From Bacillus sp. B-jedd (lineage in GTDB: Bacteria > Bacillota > Bacilli > Bacillales > Cytobacillaceae), in contig NZ_CCXR01000001.1 in assembly GCF_000821085.1 (NCBI RefSeq), positions 2,439,001 to 2,503,000 on the forward strand: DNA of 64,000 nt. Direction: 5' to 3'. Under the pieces are notes generated by a model. That model had not been told where the DNA came from, did no database searches, and worked only from the letters and a program-made list of their open reading frames with translations. Positions 45,349 to 55,445 of this stretch are shown here, piece after piece. How positions within the stretch are numbered: the stretch's first letter is position 1; every line of letters begins with the position of its first letter. Both the position numbers and the translations under genes were made by a program.

Positions 45349-45376
45349 AAATCCCCGGCATGCCGCCGGGGATTTT
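45349..45376 (+). terminator. Terminator of fer
   Basis: AAATCCCCGGC and GCCGGGGATTT form an 11 bp stem with a 4-base loop, followed by TTTATTT. Confidence 0.88.
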
Positions 45377-45427
45377 ATTTGTATTCATTCAAGCCGGCAC
45401 AGGAGTTGGGAGTTCTCAAATAAAAAG

Positions 45428-45454
45428 CAAAAAGCAGCGGACAAAGCCGCTGCT
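45428..45454 (-). terminator. Terminator of ribU
   Basis: AGCAGCGG and CCGCTGCT form an 8 bp stem with a 6-base loop just after the ribU stop, followed by TTTTTGCTTTTT in the minus direction. Confidence 0.85.
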
Positions 45455-45470
45455 AGTTTTTCTTTTATAC

Positions 45471-46046
45471 TTATACAGATGCCTGGTGGCGGTTGATCCA
45501 ATATCCCATTCGAATGTAAAGCGGTACGAACAGAATAGATACAACAACCCCCTTCAGTATATTAAATGGCAGGATTGCCGTAACAACAAGCCTGCGTGCC
45601 TCCGAATCAGCCATAGCGGGAGCGTTTAAAAACAGAGTATATGCCGGAAGAATTATATAATAGTTTAATACACTCATAAAAACTGCCATCGTAATCGTCC
45701 CCGCGATAAGAGCAATAGATAAACCCTTTTTTGTTTTAATCCTTTTGTAAACATAATAGGTTGGCAGAATAAAAAGAATGCCTGCGATAAAGTTGGCGAT
45801 ATGGCCAACAGGAACCCCAGTTTGGCTGCCGGTCATAAAATAATCCAGCAGATTTTTAAATAGCTCTACCAAAATTCCAGCCAGCGGCCCAAAGGCCAGT
45901 GCTGCAACCAATGCCGGGATGTCGCTAAAATCAATTAGCAAAAAGTTTGGAAAAACAGGCAGTGGAAAGTTTAACAGCATCAGGATATACGAAATACTGC
46001 TTAACATCCCAATCACCACCATAGTTTTTAAATTTAATTTCCTCAT
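45471..46046 (-). CDS. ribU: Riboflavin transporter RibU (YpaA), ECF S component
   Basis: A 191-residue membrane protein with about six hydrophobic segments. It is the substrate-binding S component that imports riboflavin with the shared ECF ATPase module. Family features are the FPNFLLIDFSDIPALVAALAFG and VELFKNLLDYFMTG regions around the flavin pocket. It is preceded by an FMN riboswitch with a terminator, which firmly supports flavin transport. Start behind GAGAGGAAG. In B. subtilis the gene has the same riboswitch control. Confidence 0.96.
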   Translation of the reverse strand: MRKLNLKTMVVIGMLSSISYILMLLNFPLPVFPNFLLIDFSDIPALVAALAFGPLAGILVELFKNLLDYFMTGSQTGVPVGHIANFIAGILFILPTYYVYKRIKTKKGLSIALIAGTITMAVFMSVLNYYIILPAYTLFLNAPAMADSEARRLVVTAILPFNILKGVVVSILFVPLYIRMGYWINRHQASV

Positions 46047-46110
46047 ACTTCCTCTCTCCTTTTGTGTCCATCACCAAAGAAGAAAAGTTCAGCAAAAGCG
46101 GCCATGGCAA

Positions 46111-46143
46111 ATAAAATCCCCCAAGCCCGGCAGCTTGAGGGAG
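46111..46143 (-). terminator. Expression-platform terminator of the FMN riboswitch
   Basis: On the minus strand TCTCCCTCAAGC and GCTTGGGGGA pair with G-T wobbles around a 5-6-base loop, followed by TTTTATTT, between the aptamer and ribU. Confidence 0.75.
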
Positions 46144-46207
46144 AATTCACAAAGGCATGCTTAATAAACGTCCAAAAAGTACAAATTTGAACGCTGCAGA
46201 ACCTCCA

Positions 46208-46330
46208 TCTTCTCCCATCCAGACTATACTGTCGGCTTTGGAATCGCACCAAATCCTGCCAAATTGCGGCTCGCGGGCTTAAAGCAAAAGCTTATTACCG
46301 CCGGTCGGGAATTTCACCCAGCCCCGAAGA
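46208..46330 (-). ncRNA. FMN riboswitch (RFN element) controlling ribU
   Basis: Read on the minus strand, the conserved RFN blocks occur in order: CTTCGGGGCTGGGTGAAATT, CCCGACCGGCGGT, AGCCCGCGAGC, GGCAGGATTTGGTG, AATTCC-type junction (ATTCCAAAGCCGACAGT) and AGTCTGGATGGGAGAAG closing the P1 stem. FMN binding is known to favour the downstream terminator (46111-46143) and so reduce riboflavin uptake. Confidence 0.97.
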
Positions 46331-46464
46331 TAGACAATATTTTATTATCAATATTATTATACTGAAAAATAAACACTTTGGAAAGAAGTTTCACTCAGGA
46401 GAAATGTGATGATTTAGTGAAAACAACTCCTCCCTGCCAGCTTTGTGAAATTTAGAAATCTTTT

Positions 46465-47250
46465 TTACTCCAGTCTGTCAGGTGAAATCACTCCGGTATG
46501 GGCTGTTTCAATGCCCTGCTGTCCTATGATAAGCTTTTGTCCAGGAAAGATTGAGCTTCCGCTTAAAGAATTTCTGTGTTTAAGATCCTTTACAGTCACG
46601 TTATACTTCTTTGATATCTCCCAAAGTGTATCCCCTTTTATCACATTATGTATCAGGCCGACTTTTGCCGCATCTGGTAATTCCATTCCTGTTTCCATAA
46701 CTTTATCTGTTATATTGTTTTTCCTCAAATCATGAAATGCAATCTGTCCATCGGCTCCAACACTCCCCAGTAAGGCAGAAGGATTGAATGCATTTTTCTT
46801 ATCTACTGTCCATTCCGCGCTATGTAGTTCAAAATGAAGATGAACTCCGGTAGAATGGCCAGTATTGCCCATTGTTCCAATCTGTTCACCTTTCATAACT
46901 AGTTTGCCTTCCTTGGAAAGCCTTTTATCCAGATGGGCGTAAACTGATACATACCCATTCGGATGGGAGATTAAAATGACGTTCCCATATGTCGATGAGA
47001 AATACGATTTTATTATTTCCCCTTCATTTGCCGCCCTGACAATAGATCCTTGGTGACCGGCAATGTCTATACCCTTATGCCGGCCTCCCCTTGTTCCATA
47101 AGTATCCGATATGACTCCTTCTGCCGGCCATACCCATTCCGCGTCAGGCTTTAAAGGCTCGGCATTCACCTGCCTTCCCCCTAAAAACAGCAATGAAATG
47201 CAAACCCCCATAATACCCGCAATCAAAAACCTGAATAAATAATCCTTCAC
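46465..47250 (-). CDS. M23 metallopeptidase with LysM domain
   Basis: A 261-residue exported cell-wall enzyme. A hydrophobic N-terminal segment (about residues 5-25, ending VNAEP) is a signal peptide or anchor. The M23 (LytM-type) domain spans about 40-165 with zinc ligands H58 and D62 in RHKGIDIAG and the HxH pair H137/H139 in HLHFEL. A LysM domain lies at about 200-245 (VIKGDTLWEISKKYNV). All catalytic residues are intact, so it should be an active endopeptidase. The TTG at 47265 lies within the ribosome binding site; the GTG at 47250, 6 bases after GAGGAGG, is chosen. No B. subtilis name is assigned. Confidence 0.85.
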   Translation of the reverse strand: MKDYLFRFLIAGIMGVCISLLFLGGRQVNAEPLKPDAEWVWPAEGVISDTYGTRGGRHKGIDIAGHQGSIVRAANEGEIIKSYFSSTYGNVILISHPNGYVSVYAHLDKRLSKEGKLVMKGEQIGTMGNTGHSTGVHLHFELHSAEWTVDKKNAFNPSALLGSVGADGQIAFHDLRKNNITDKVMETGMELPDAAKVGLIHNVIKGDTLWEISKKYNVTVKDLKHRNSLSGSSIFPGQKLIIGQQGIETAHTGVISPDRLE

Positions 47251-47381
47251 TTTTATCCTCCTCAATTACAAACGTCCTCATTACACTATGCATTTCCGGT
47301 CAAATGGAGAACCCCGAATTGCATATTTGTTATATTTTGGAGTCGAAGCAAGTCTTATTCGTGTTATCAGGATATTGCCAC

Positions 47382-47407
47382 AAAAAAAAACCTGCCGGAA
47401 GGCAGGC
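47382..47407 (-). terminator. Terminator of sigX-rsiX
   Basis: CCTGCC (47391-47396) and GGCAGG (47401-47406) form a stem with a TTCC tetraloop on the minus strand, followed by nine T, right after the rsiX stop. Confidence 0.88.
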
Positions 47408-47420
47408 ATCGTGCACATTT

Positions 47421-48628
47421 CTATTTCGCTATTTCTTTTTTATTCGGGCCATTCGGGACATTAATTTCGTTTTTAAGATCAAATGGCCCAAGCTTATCGA
47501 TTAAAGCATTTTCAAGCTTTACAGCTTTAAAACCAAATTCCTTGGCCGTCAAAAGAATTGCCTCAAAGGAATAAAGTGTTGGAATATCATTTTTAAGTTC
47601 AGCATCAGCTGCCAGGGAAAGGTGAAGGACACCGCCTTTTTCTTCAATCTTTCCAAGAGCAAAGGAAGGCTCCAGGGACGGAAGAAGATTTTCATCCTCA
47701 ATTCCGTTTTTCATGGCTGCCAGGGCATCCTCAATCTTATCGAATTGTTTCGTTGAAGGTACCATATAAGGAACTTCGTTTCCCTTTTGGAAAACAAGCA
47801 TATACGCTCTGTGTTCCAATTTAATTACTGGTTCTTCCGTTAACTCACCGGTGTTGCCAAGCATGATACCAGGCTCCCCGGCTGTTTTAAATTTGATTTT
47901 ATTCACGTTACTGTTGGAACTGACATTCTGTTTTATTGAATTAAGGAAATTAGTCTCACCAGCACTTCCCTCGCCAAAGTGGTGGTCTGCCGGGACATTG
48001 ACAACGAGAGTATCGTTTCCTTCAAGAGATAGCTTTGCTGTACTTGGAAATCCCGCTAACAGCTCAGGATCTGACTCCTGCAAAGCAGCAATTGCGGATT
48101 GAAGAAGATCAAGCCAGTTTTCGCCTTTCTCCTTCGGAACTGCCGTGTGAAAGGAATCATGTAATTCACATTTTGTTCAGGCAGCCAAATCGTAACAGGT
48201 TCGCCATCGCCAACTTCCTCGGCATAAAGAGAAGTAGCTGCATTTTCAATGGCGGCGTCATCATCTTCATCATACAAGGCAACTTTCAACTGCGACTCTT
48301 TATCTTTTTCTGCGTTGTCACTCTTATTTTTGTCAGGCGCATCGGCTGATTGGCTAGCCGTGCCGGATGAACGGGCATTTTGCGCTTGGTCAAAAGCAAT
48401 TTCTTTTTCAGGTTTAGATTCAAAGATTCCTGATGATACAAGCATCATGACGAGAGCAACAGCTGCCGCAGCAGCAAATGCCGGTGCGACCCAAGTTCTC
48501 TTCCGCTTTTTCTTTAACCTAAGCGAAACATTTTGATAAATTTCCCTTGGGTTCCGGTCATCCCTAACCTTAGGGAGAACCTTTATATAATCTTCAACCT
48601 CTTTATCGCTCAACCCTCGCCTTTTCAT
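47421..48628 (-). pseudogene. rsiX: Anti-sigma-X factor RsiX, frameshifted
   Basis: Two overlapping frames together encode an RsiX-type anti-sigma factor. The first part (48628-48056, 190 residues) has a cytoplasmic sigma-binding N terminus, a transmembrane segment near residues 46-65 and the beginning of the extracytoplasmic domain. The second (up to 47421) carries the rest, including GerMN-like LLTAKEFGFKAVKLEN. The frames join at about 48143: adding one C to the plus-strand CC at 48143-48144 gives IPFTRAVPKEKGENWLDLL and one continuous product of about 402 residues. This is either a real mutation or a base-calling error. The start overlaps sigX by 26 bases, behind CGGAGGG. Confidence 0.85.
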
Positions 48629-49154
48629 CCATAAATCCCTCCGTTTCAAAAAGCAGCTCCATATGAGCCTTTAAAACTTTAATGCCTCGGTGCTGTGTTG
48701 TTTTAACCTTGCTCTCAGTCCAACCCAGCACCTTTGCTGTTTCAGTAATAGATAATTCGTGAAGGTATCTCATAATTATGACCGCCCGCTGGTCAACCGT
48801 ACAAGCATCAAGGCTTTTAAACATTCTCCGGATCTCTTCCTTTTGAATGGCTATTTCATCCGGCAGAGGCTGATCATCCCGCACTTGTGCAGTATTCCAG
48901 TCGAATTTTTCCAAAAGCTTCTGTTTCCACCCTTTTTGTTTACGGAAATGGTCGATGGCCACGTTCCTGGCAATTGAAAACAGCCAGGTCTTTTCACTGC
49001 TCTTTCCTTCAAAACGCGAATAAGACCTTAATACTCTGATATATACCTCCTGCACCAAATCTTCTGCCTGTTCCTTACTCCGAACCATGTAAAATAGGAA
49101 CTGATAGACATCCTGGTGATAGTTTTCGTAAAGTTCAGTAAAAACGGAGTCCAT
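48603..49154 (-). CDS. sigX: ECF RNA polymerase sigma factor SigX
   Basis: A 183-residue extracytoplasmic-function sigma factor. Sigma region 2 includes YQFLFYMVRSKEQAEDLVQEVYIRVL and TWLFSIARNVAIDHFRK; region 4 includes SITETAKVLGWTESKVKTTQHRGIKVLK. It closely follows B. subtilis SigX, which controls cell-surface modification and resistance to cationic peptides. The frame opens at 49193, but the ATG at 49154 behind GGGGAGG matches the family start. It is coupled to rsiX and located beside resE as in B. subtilis. An ECF-type promoter lies at 49183-49208. Confidence 0.93.
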   Translation of the reverse strand: MDSVFTELYENYHQDVYQFLFYMVRSKEQAEDLVQEVYIRVLRSYSRFEGKSSEKTWLFSIARNVAIDHFRKQKGWKQKLLEKFDWNTAQVRDDQPLPDEIAIQKEEIRRMFKSLDACTVDQRAVIIMRYLHELSITETAKVLGWTESKVKTTQHRGIKVLKAHMELLFETEGFMDEKARVER

Positions 49155-49182
49155 ACCCTTTTCCTCCCCGTTCAATATTTTA

Positions 49183-49208
49183 GACGCAAGCATCCCATAA
49201 AAGTTACA
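49183..49208 (-). promoter_or_regulatory. ECF-type autoregulatory promoter of sigX
   Basis: On the minus strand TGTAAC (49203-49208) and CGTC (49183-49186) are 16 bases apart, about 30 bases upstream of the sigX start. This is the -35/-10 pattern of the sigma-X/sigma-W regulons, so autoregulation is likely. Confidence 0.75.
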
Positions 49209-49306
49209 CTATTAAATATAGTCCGTTTTGTTACAAAAAGAAAGGAAAATATTACAAGTTTATTTCATTTTTATTTTAAGGGTTGACAATATTTTTTGGT
49301 TCCAAA

Positions 49307-49335
49307 TAAAAAACCGCTCTCATATACGAGGGCGG
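49307..49335 (-). terminator. Terminator of the res operon
   Basis: CCGCCCTC and GAGAGCGG pair with one mismatch around a 6-base loop on the minus strand, followed by TTTTTT, about 55 bases after the resE stop. Confidence 0.75.
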
Positions 49336-49387
49336 GAAAATGTTTCTCATGTAACAAGATTTTTAGTCACATTTCTTGGCTGGTTAC

Positions 49388-51166
49388 TCATCTTTGAGGA
49401 ATAAAGAAGGAAAATGTCGTTCCCTGTCCTTCTTTGCTCTGAACAGATATATGTCCTTTATGGGCTTCAATTATATTCTTTGCAATCGCAAGGCCAAGGC
49501 CTGTTCCAGCTCTTCCCCTTGTGCGGGCTTTATCGGCTTTATAAAACCTTTCAAAGATAAACGGTAAATCTTCTTCCGGTATCCCAGACCCGGAATCCGC
49601 AACCCGGACTTCCAGACCTTTTTCGTCGCCATAAGCAAATACTTTAACTGTTCCGTCTTGTGGTGTATGCCGCATGGCGTTATCGATCAAATTGGTCAGG
49701 ACCTGTTCAATCCGGTCTGCATCCATCGAGATAGCGAACTCAGGGATGTTTGTTTCTGCGGAAAGGAAAATATCATTATCTTTAGCCAATCCCTGGAACT
49801 TCCTGATGATCCTGCTGATGTATGGGGCAATCGTTACTCTATCCACATTCAGTTGAATATGCCCAGCTTCCAGACGCGATAAATCAAGCAGTTCATTGAC
49901 AAGGCGTCCCATCCTGAGCGATTCATCATAGATGACTTTAGCCATTTCCTTTTTTTCTTCATCGGTTCCGGCAATATCATCCACAATTGCTTCACTGTAG
50001 CCCTGAAGCATGGAAATCGGCGTCCGTAATTCATGGGAAACATTCGCAATGAAGTCCTTGCGCAATTTATCAAGCTTGCGTTCTTCGGTCATATCCCTTA
50101 CGACCGCCACCGCGCCGCGAATGAATTTTGAACTGTACAATGGGGAAACAAGGATGACCCAGTGCCTTCCCAGCATGGACAGTTCTCCTATCTGTTCTTT
50201 TTCAGTATCAACGGCATCTTGAAATAACTCCATTACTTTGGAGGGAATCTCTTCTGTACTCGGTGAATCTTTCCCTTTATCATAATACCAATACTGCAAA
50301 AATCGATCAGCCGGAGGGTTTGTGATCAAGATGGTCCCATCCCTGTTAAAGGTAATGACGCCATCCGCCATGGAACTCAGAATGCTAGCCAGCTGTTCTT
50401 TTTCCTGATTCAGAGCGTTCATGTTAAACTTCAGTTGTCTTCCCATCTGGTTGAATGCGGTTGCGAGCTCACCAATTTCATCCCGGGTTAGAATGGGTAC
50501 TTTTGTGTCAAACTTCCCTCTTGCCACTTCAAAAGCTGCTTCCCTCATTTTCCTTAAAGGAGCTGTAATTCTCGTTGATAAAAAGAAAGCGAAAATAGTC
50601 GTCAGAACTATAGCCACTCCCGCAACTAGAAGAATGAACTTTGTCGCGGAGCGTGTTGTTTTTTGGACAACTTCGATCGATTGATAAATAAAGACAGCTC
50701 CGTTATCATTTTCAGCAATTTTTAATGGGACACCAATTATCGAATAATTGATTCCCTCTTGTCCTGTCTTCGGAGAGAGATTCGACACTTTTTCGACTCT
50801 CTCTCCCTTTTTCAATACTTTAGAAAGGTCAGGATCATTATATATATCAGTCAGTTTTAGAGTACTTTTATCTTTCGAATTCGGAGAATAGTATACCTCT
50901 TCAGGATTTTTAATAATGACGGCTCTTGTGGAATTATCTAGAATTTCAAACGAGATTTCTATCCCGAGAGAAGCGTCCTCATCCCTATGCTTTTCAAGTA
51001 CATAAGCAATTTTCTCCGCAGTGTGTGTTAAATCATCCCTTGTTTCCTTCATGCTGTAATTCTCGAAAAATTCCAGAAGCATGACGGTAAGTATGAACAG
51101 CACGAAAGAAACAAGCAAAAGAATGGTAAACCAAAGTTTACCTACTACACTTCTAAGCAGGATCAT
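49388..51166 (-). CDS. resE: Sensor histidine kinase ResE
   Basis: A 592-residue membrane kinase that signals oxygen limitation and respiratory redox state to ResD. Domains in order: transmembrane 1 (about 11-33), extracytoplasmic region to 176, transmembrane 2 (177-197), HAMP (198-250), PAS (about 260-360), HisKA with phosphorylated H378 in NVSHELRTP, and HATPase (about 485-592) with the N box [10 protein letters not shown] and [10 protein letters not shown]. Its ATG overlaps the resD stop (ATGA). Last gene of resABCDE. Confidence 0.95.
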   Translation of the reverse strand: MILLRSVVGKLWFTILLLVSFVLFILTVMLLEFFENYSMKETRDDLTHTAEKIAYVLEKHRDEDASLGIEISFEILDNSTRAVIIKNPEEVYYSPNSKDKSTLKLTDIYNDPDLSKVLKKGERVEKVSNLSPKTGQEGINYSIIGVPLKIAENDNGAVFIYQSIEVVQKTTRSATKFILLVAGVAIVLTTIFAFFLSTRITAPLRKMREAAFEVARGKFDTKVPILTRDEIGELATAFNQMGRQLKFNMNALNQEKEQLASILSSMADGVITFNRDGTILITNPPADRFLQYWYYDKGKDSPSTEEIPSKVMELFQDAVDTEKEQIGELSMLGRHWVILVSPLYSSKFIRGAVAVVRDMTEERKLDKLRKDFIANVSHELRTPISMLQGYSEAIVDDIAGTDEEKKEMAKVIYDESLRMGRLVNELLDLSRLEAGHIQLNVDRVTIAPYISRIIRKFQGLAKDNDIFLSAETNIPEFAISMDADRIEQVLTNLIDNAMRHTPQDGTVKVFAYGDEKGLEVRVADSGSGIPEEDLPFIFERFYKADKARTRGRAGTGLGLAIAKNIIEAHKGHISVQSKEGQGTTFSFFIPQR

Positions 51167-51879
51167 TCATTCACAACCTCAAACTTGTAACCAACTCCCC
51201 AGACAGTCACAATCATACGGGCAGCCTGTTCGGATACTTTATTCAATTTTTCACGCAGGCGTTTAACGTGGGTGTCCACCGTTCTCAAATCACCGAAAAA
51301 TTCGTAATGCCAAACCTCTTTCAAAAGCTGCTCCCTATCAAACACTTTATCAGGGGATTTTGCAAGGAAATAAAGCAGTTCATACTCTTTCGGAGTCAGG
51401 CTGACTTCCTTGCCATCCGCTGTGACACGATGAGCGTCGTTGTCAATTGTCAAATGAGGGAAAACGATCACATCTTTGGTCGTAGTATCCGTTTGCAGAT
51501 AGCTTGTTTGGGAAGACCTGCGGAGAAGGGCTTTTACCCTTAGAACTACTTCCCTAGGGCTGAAAGGCTTGACAATATAATCATCTGTCCCAACTTCAAA
51601 TCCTTGGACACGATTAACTTCTTCTCCTTTGGCTGTAAGCATGATAACAGGGGTGGCTTTCTTTTCCCTCAACTCCCTGCAAACCTCAATGCCGTCCTTG
51701 CCTGGCATCATTAAATCAAGCAAAATGACATCATAGTCATTGTCAATCGCCTTGGAAAGCGCTTCGTTTCCATCCTCAGCCTCGTCAATCAAGAAATCTT
51801 CTCTCTCCAAATACATTTTTAAAAGCCTGCGAATGCGCTCCTCATCATCAACTACAAGAATTTTAACGTCTTTTTCCAT
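51163..51879 (-). CDS. resD: Response regulator ResD
   Basis: A 238-residue OmpR-family regulator activating respiration and anaerobic genes. The receiver domain has the acidic pair D11/D12, phosphorylation site D55 in ILLDLMMPG and the switch KPFSPREV; the winged-helix DNA-binding domain spans about 135-235 with [12 protein letters not shown]. The frame opens at 51894, but the ATG at 51879 is 6 bases after GGGGGGA. It lies between resC and resE. Confidence 0.95.
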   Translation of the reverse strand: MEKDVKILVVDDEERIRRLLKMYLEREDFLIDEAEDGNEALSKAIDNDYDVILLDLMMPGKDGIEVCRELREKKATPVIMLTAKGEEVNRVQGFEVGTDDYIVKPFSPREVVLRVKALLRRSSQTSYLQTDTTTKDVIVFPHLTIDNDAHRVTADGKEVSLTPKEYELLYFLAKSPDKVFDREQLLKEVWHYEFFGDLRTVDTHVKRLREKLNKVSEQAARMIVTVWGVGYKFEVVNE

Positions 51880-52004
51880 TACAATTCCCCCCATGCAAAT
51901 AGTTTATAAAAACAATGATTGTTCCACTAACTTTGTAAGCCGCGGCATTTGCATGCGGGGCTCTTGTATGCCGGATGTTTTACAGGCAGGCCGTCAGGTA
52001 TTCC

Positions 52005-53171
52005 TTATGACCCGGCGTATGAATGGAGTCCGGCAATCACGAGATTTACAGCAACCAAGTTAAACATAATGATAACAAATCCTATTACCGCAAGCCATGC
52101 TGATTTTTCCCCATGCCACCCTTTTGACAAGCGCAAATGAAGAAAAGCAGCATAGAAAAGCCAAGTTATCAAGGCCCAGACTTCCTTTGGATCCCAGCCC
52201 CAGAATCTTGTCCAAGCAATTTGCGCCCAAATCATAGCGAATATCAGGCCGCCAAGAGTGAATACCGGGAAGCCTATCAGAACGGATCTGTAACTAATTT
52301 CATCGACCAAGTCCAGGTTGATCTTGCGGACAAGTGGCTGGAGTGAAGCTGATACCCGTTTGCGCGTCACAAGACGGATCAGCCCGTACAGCAAACTTCC
52401 GCCAACCAATGACCAAATGACTGTGTTCAGTTTTTTCGCGTTTATAATAGCTGGCATTTCAACCAACGGATTGAATTTGCCTTCTGTAACCAGTTCACCA
52501 TCATGGGGCCCTGTTATAGCCGGCAAATGATATTCAGCCACTGCGCTTTTCCCGGCTTTGTCCACCCAGTTAAATTTCGCCTCATATCCTGCGGCTGAAA
52601 ATCCTACAGAGACGGCAATAAATCCAAGGACACACACCATCGAAAACATGACTGTCTCAAGCCAAAATGTCCGTTTAGTCGATTTTGATTGATCAATTAC
52701 CCTCAGGAGATAGATGATTCCGGCAGCGAAACTTACCGCAAGTATCGCTTCTCCCAATGCTACAGTGGTCACGTGGATATAGAGCCAGTCACTTTTTAAA
52801 GCCGGAATTAATGGGCTTATGTCACGAGGGAACATACTCGCGTATGCGATGACCAACAATGCTACTGGCATGGTAAATAATCCGAGCAATGGGGTTTTAT
52901 AAATAAAATATATTAAAATGAAAGCGCCGACAAGAGCCATGCCGAAAAAAGTGGTAAATTCGAACAAATTGCTGACTGGAGCATGGCCGGCTACAATCCA
53001 CCGGGTGATAAAAAAACCAAGTTGCGCCAGGAAGCCAGCAATTGATGTTGAGATTGCCAGCAGTCGCCATTTACTGCCTTTTTCTGTTTTTATAGAACCG
53101 CCAAATAGCAGCGTAGCAATCAAATATAATATGAAAGCAATATAAAGCAAATTACTGCTGAGTTCTGCCAA
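52005..53171 (-). CDS. resC: Cytochrome c biogenesis protein ResC (CcsA-type)
   Basis: A 388-residue multi-pass membrane protein that works with ResB in system II haem delivery and attachment to c-type cytochromes. The WWD-type haem motif [18 protein letters not shown] is present near residue 310, and external histidines lie in AGHAPVSN and [11 protein letters not shown]. The frame opens at 53240, but a TTG at 53171 behind AAGGAGAGG aligns with ResC and begins [10 protein letters not shown]. It overlaps the 3' end of resB by 20 bases. Confidence 0.93.
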   Translation of the reverse strand: MAELSSNLLYIAFILYLIATLLFGGSIKTEKGSKWRLLAISTSIAGFLAQLGFFITRWIVAGHAPVSNLFEFTTFFGMALVGAFILIYFIYKTPLLGLFTMPVALLVIAYASMFPRDISPLIPALKSDWLYIHVTTVALGEAILAVSFAAGIIYLLRVIDQSKSTKRTFWLETVMFSMVCVLGFIAVSVGFSAAGYEAKFNWVDKAGKSAVAEYHLPAITGPHDGELVTEGKFNPLVEMPAIINAKKLNTVIWSLVGGSLLYGLIRLVTRKRVSASLQPLVRKINLDLVDEISYRSVLIGFPVFTLGGLIFAMIWAQIAWTRFWGWDPKEVWALITWLFYAAFLHLRLSKGWHGEKSAWLAVIGFVIIMFNLVAVNLVIAGLHSYAGS

Positions 53172-54807
53172 GGTCTGCCTCTCCTTCCGTTTTTTCGTCC
53201 TGAAGCTGGTCCTCAGGAGGTGAAATTCTCGTATTCTCAAAAATATGGTTTATTTCCCGTTTTAGGCCATGCCAATTTTTGTTTGTGTGCGCAGCAACCC
53301 AAACGTCGCCATTTCTTGCCTGCACCCAGATCCTTCGATGATTCCAATAGGCTCCCTGGATGACGCCAATCATGAAAATGAGACCGCCAAGCCCAATTAG
53401 CCAAAGCGTTCTGTCCTTTCTGACCGTCAAAGCGGAGACATTCCTTGTCTCTGCTGCCTTAAACTCCATTTTGTACTTATTTTTCCCTTCAGGTTCGATT
53501 GTTTGCCGGATGGCGGCAAAGCTTACCTCACCCTCCGGTTTGTCCGGAGTGGTCATTTTAAAGACAAAAGCGGGGTTATTCGGAATTCTCGATTTCGTCA
53601 CAGGTTCGCCATTTTCACCGAATTCAAAATCCGGGAAATACCCTAGTATCTGGACTTTGTAGCCGTCTCCTAGATTGTATTCTTTTTCAGGCTCATATAA
53701 ATTCACCTTTAAATCCCCAAATGACTCCCCGGTTTGTTTATCTGTCAGGGCAAATGACATGCTGCTCAGTTCATCAAGCTTGAAATCAACCTGGTATAAG
53801 GCGAATCCCTCAAACTTTAATGGTTCATTTACTTTAATCTTAAAATCTTTTATTCTTTCGAGTTTCGGTTTTTCACCAGGAAGCGAATCAGCTGACTTTT
53901 TATACAAAACGACATTCGACTGGTAGTTTTTCGCTACATTTCCTGCCTTTTCAAGGGCTTGACGGAAGACTTCCTCGTCTTTGTCTTTGTCATATAACTC
54001 CAGGATAAACTGCTTGTTCTCGAGATAATATTGTCTGTCTGTCCCTGGTATTTCCTTTGTTTCCCCTTCCCGGACCCATAAGACCTTGTCAATATACATC
54101 CCCGGGACAAAGCGGAGCATGCCGCCTATTAAAAAGATGATTAATCCGATATGGTTCACATACGGACCCCATCTGGAAAACCTCCCCTTTTCGGCAAGTA
54201 GGTTCCCCTGTTCTTCGCGGACGTGATATTTTTTTGCAACAAGTTTCTTCTTTACTTCATCAATCACTTCTGTCTGATCGGCTCCTTCGGTAATCCCGAA
54301 AACCCGTTGTTTCTTTAGGAAACCGTCATTTCTGACCACTCGTTGGGCCTTTAGTGCCCTGTATAATGGAATGACCCGGTCAAGACTGCAGATTACGAGA
54401 GAAATTCCTATCATAGCAATGAGGATCAAATACCACCAGGAGCTGTACAAATTATGGAAGCCAAGCACATAATAGAGCTTGCCAAACCATCCGTATTGTT
54501 CCTCATAATATTCCCCCGCCGAAGCGACAGGAGGTATGTACATTTCCTGCGGCAAAATCGTCCCGATTGCCGAAGCAACTAGCGTGATGACAATCAGCCA
54601 AATCCCGACTTTTACTGATGAAAAGAAGTTCCATATTTTATCGATGACTGTTTTGTTGTATGTCTGCGAGCGCCGTGAACTGCCTTCATAGCGCATATCA
54701 TGAAGCTTTTCCGAAGCCGCTGTTTCGTCAAGAGCCTTGCCGCAAGCTTCACAAAGAACTGTTCCATGTGGATTTACATGCCCGCACTCACATTTTACAT
54801 CCTTCAT
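53152..54807 (-). CDS. resB: Cytochrome c biogenesis protein ResB
   Basis: A 551-residue membrane protein of the ResB/Ccs1 family, the ResC partner in cytochrome c assembly. A short N-terminal zinc ribbon ([18 protein letters not shown]) precedes three N-terminal transmembrane segments (about 72-92, 122-140, 212-230), a large extracytoplasmic domain (240-455) and a last transmembrane segment (about 458-478). Start behind AGGGAG. Located between resA and resC. Confidence 0.94.
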   Translation of the reverse strand: MKDVKCECGHVNPHGTVLCEACGKALDETAASEKLHDMRYEGSSRRSQTYNKTVIDKIWNFFSSVKVGIWLIVITLVASAIGTILPQEMYIPPVASAGEYYEEQYGWFGKLYYVLGFHNLYSSWWYLILIAMIGISLVICSLDRVIPLYRALKAQRVVRNDGFLKKQRVFGITEGADQTEVIDEVKKKLVAKKYHVREEQGNLLAEKGRFSRWGPYVNHIGLIIFLIGGMLRFVPGMYIDKVLWVREGETKEIPGTDRQYYLENKQFILELYDKDKDEEVFRQALEKAGNVAKNYQSNVVLYKKSADSLPGEKPKLERIKDFKIKVNEPLKFEGFALYQVDFKLDELSSMSFALTDKQTGESFGDLKVNLYEPEKEYNLGDGYKVQILGYFPDFEFGENGEPVTKSRIPNNPAFVFKMTTPDKPEGEVSFAAIRQTIEPEGKNKYKMEFKAAETRNVSALTVRKDRTLWLIGLGGLIFMIGVIQGAYWNHRRIWVQARNGDVWVAAHTNKNWHGLKREINHIFENTRISPPEDQLQDEKTEGEADLGRTQQ

Positions 54808-54829
54808 TTTAAAAACTCCCTAATATCTT

Positions 54830-55354
54830 TTAAGGTTCTATACTTTCCATAAACGCTTTCACAGCCTGTTCCGTCAACTGGCCTGTATGATACCTGACTA
54901 TCCTTCCTTCCTTGTCCACAAGGAATGTCGCCGGCAGATTCCCCACTCCATAAGCGTTCATCACCTGGCTGTCCTTGTCCAGGACAATCGGAAAACTAAG
55001 TCCATACCTGTCTGAAAAAGTCTGGACAGCGACATTGGATTCGCTGATATTCACAGCCAAAACCTGGACGCCCCTGTCTTTGAATTGCTTGTACTGGTTA
55101 TTGATATAGGGCATCTCCTTTTCACACGGTTTGCACCATGTTCCCCAGAAGTTAAGAAAGACCCCTTGTCCCCTGTAATCGGAAAGCTTATGCTCATTTC
55201 CTTCTAAATCCGTCAGCACAAAATCAGGCGCCAGTTCACCGGTTCCTGCCCTCGAGCGCTCTTCCTTCGTCAAACTAGCATACAGCGTATAGCCGACAGC
55301 CGCAGCCAGAAGCAATAATATGACAGTCCTAATTGCCAACCGCCTTTTCTTCAT
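54830..55354 (-). CDS. resA: Thiol-disulfide oxidoreductase ResA
   Basis: A 174-residue membrane-anchored thioredoxin-like protein that reduces the apocytochrome c haem-binding cysteines before haem attachment. N-terminal anchor at residues 8-27; active site CKPC with C74 and C77, the same numbering as known ResA but with Lys in place of the Glu of the CEPC form. The TTG at 55360 is replaced by the ATG at 55354 behind GGGGGA. First gene of resABCDE; a TGATATAAT extended -10 lies at 55390-55398. Confidence 0.94.
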   Translation of the reverse strand: MKKRRLAIRTVILLLLAAAVGYTLYASLTKEERSRAGTGELAPDFVLTDLEGNEHKLSDYRGQGVFLNFWGTWCKPCEKEMPYINNQYKQFKDRGVQVLAVNISESNVAVQTFSDRYGLSFPIVLDKDSQVMNAYGVGNLPATFLVDKEGRIVRYHTGQLTEQAVKAFMESIEP

Positions 55355-55445
55355 CTTCAATCCCCCAAATTCAAGGCATGTTCTGCTAAATTATATCATT
55401 TTTCAACATAGCCACCTTGTTAACCTAATGGTAATTGTGACGTTT

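Noticed and set aside
48056..48628. Treating the N-terminal rsiX frame as a complete short protein
   Set aside because: The sequence after the presumed shift (RRRKAKTGLIFFNPQ) is unlike the family, while the other frame continues the expected protein without a gap.
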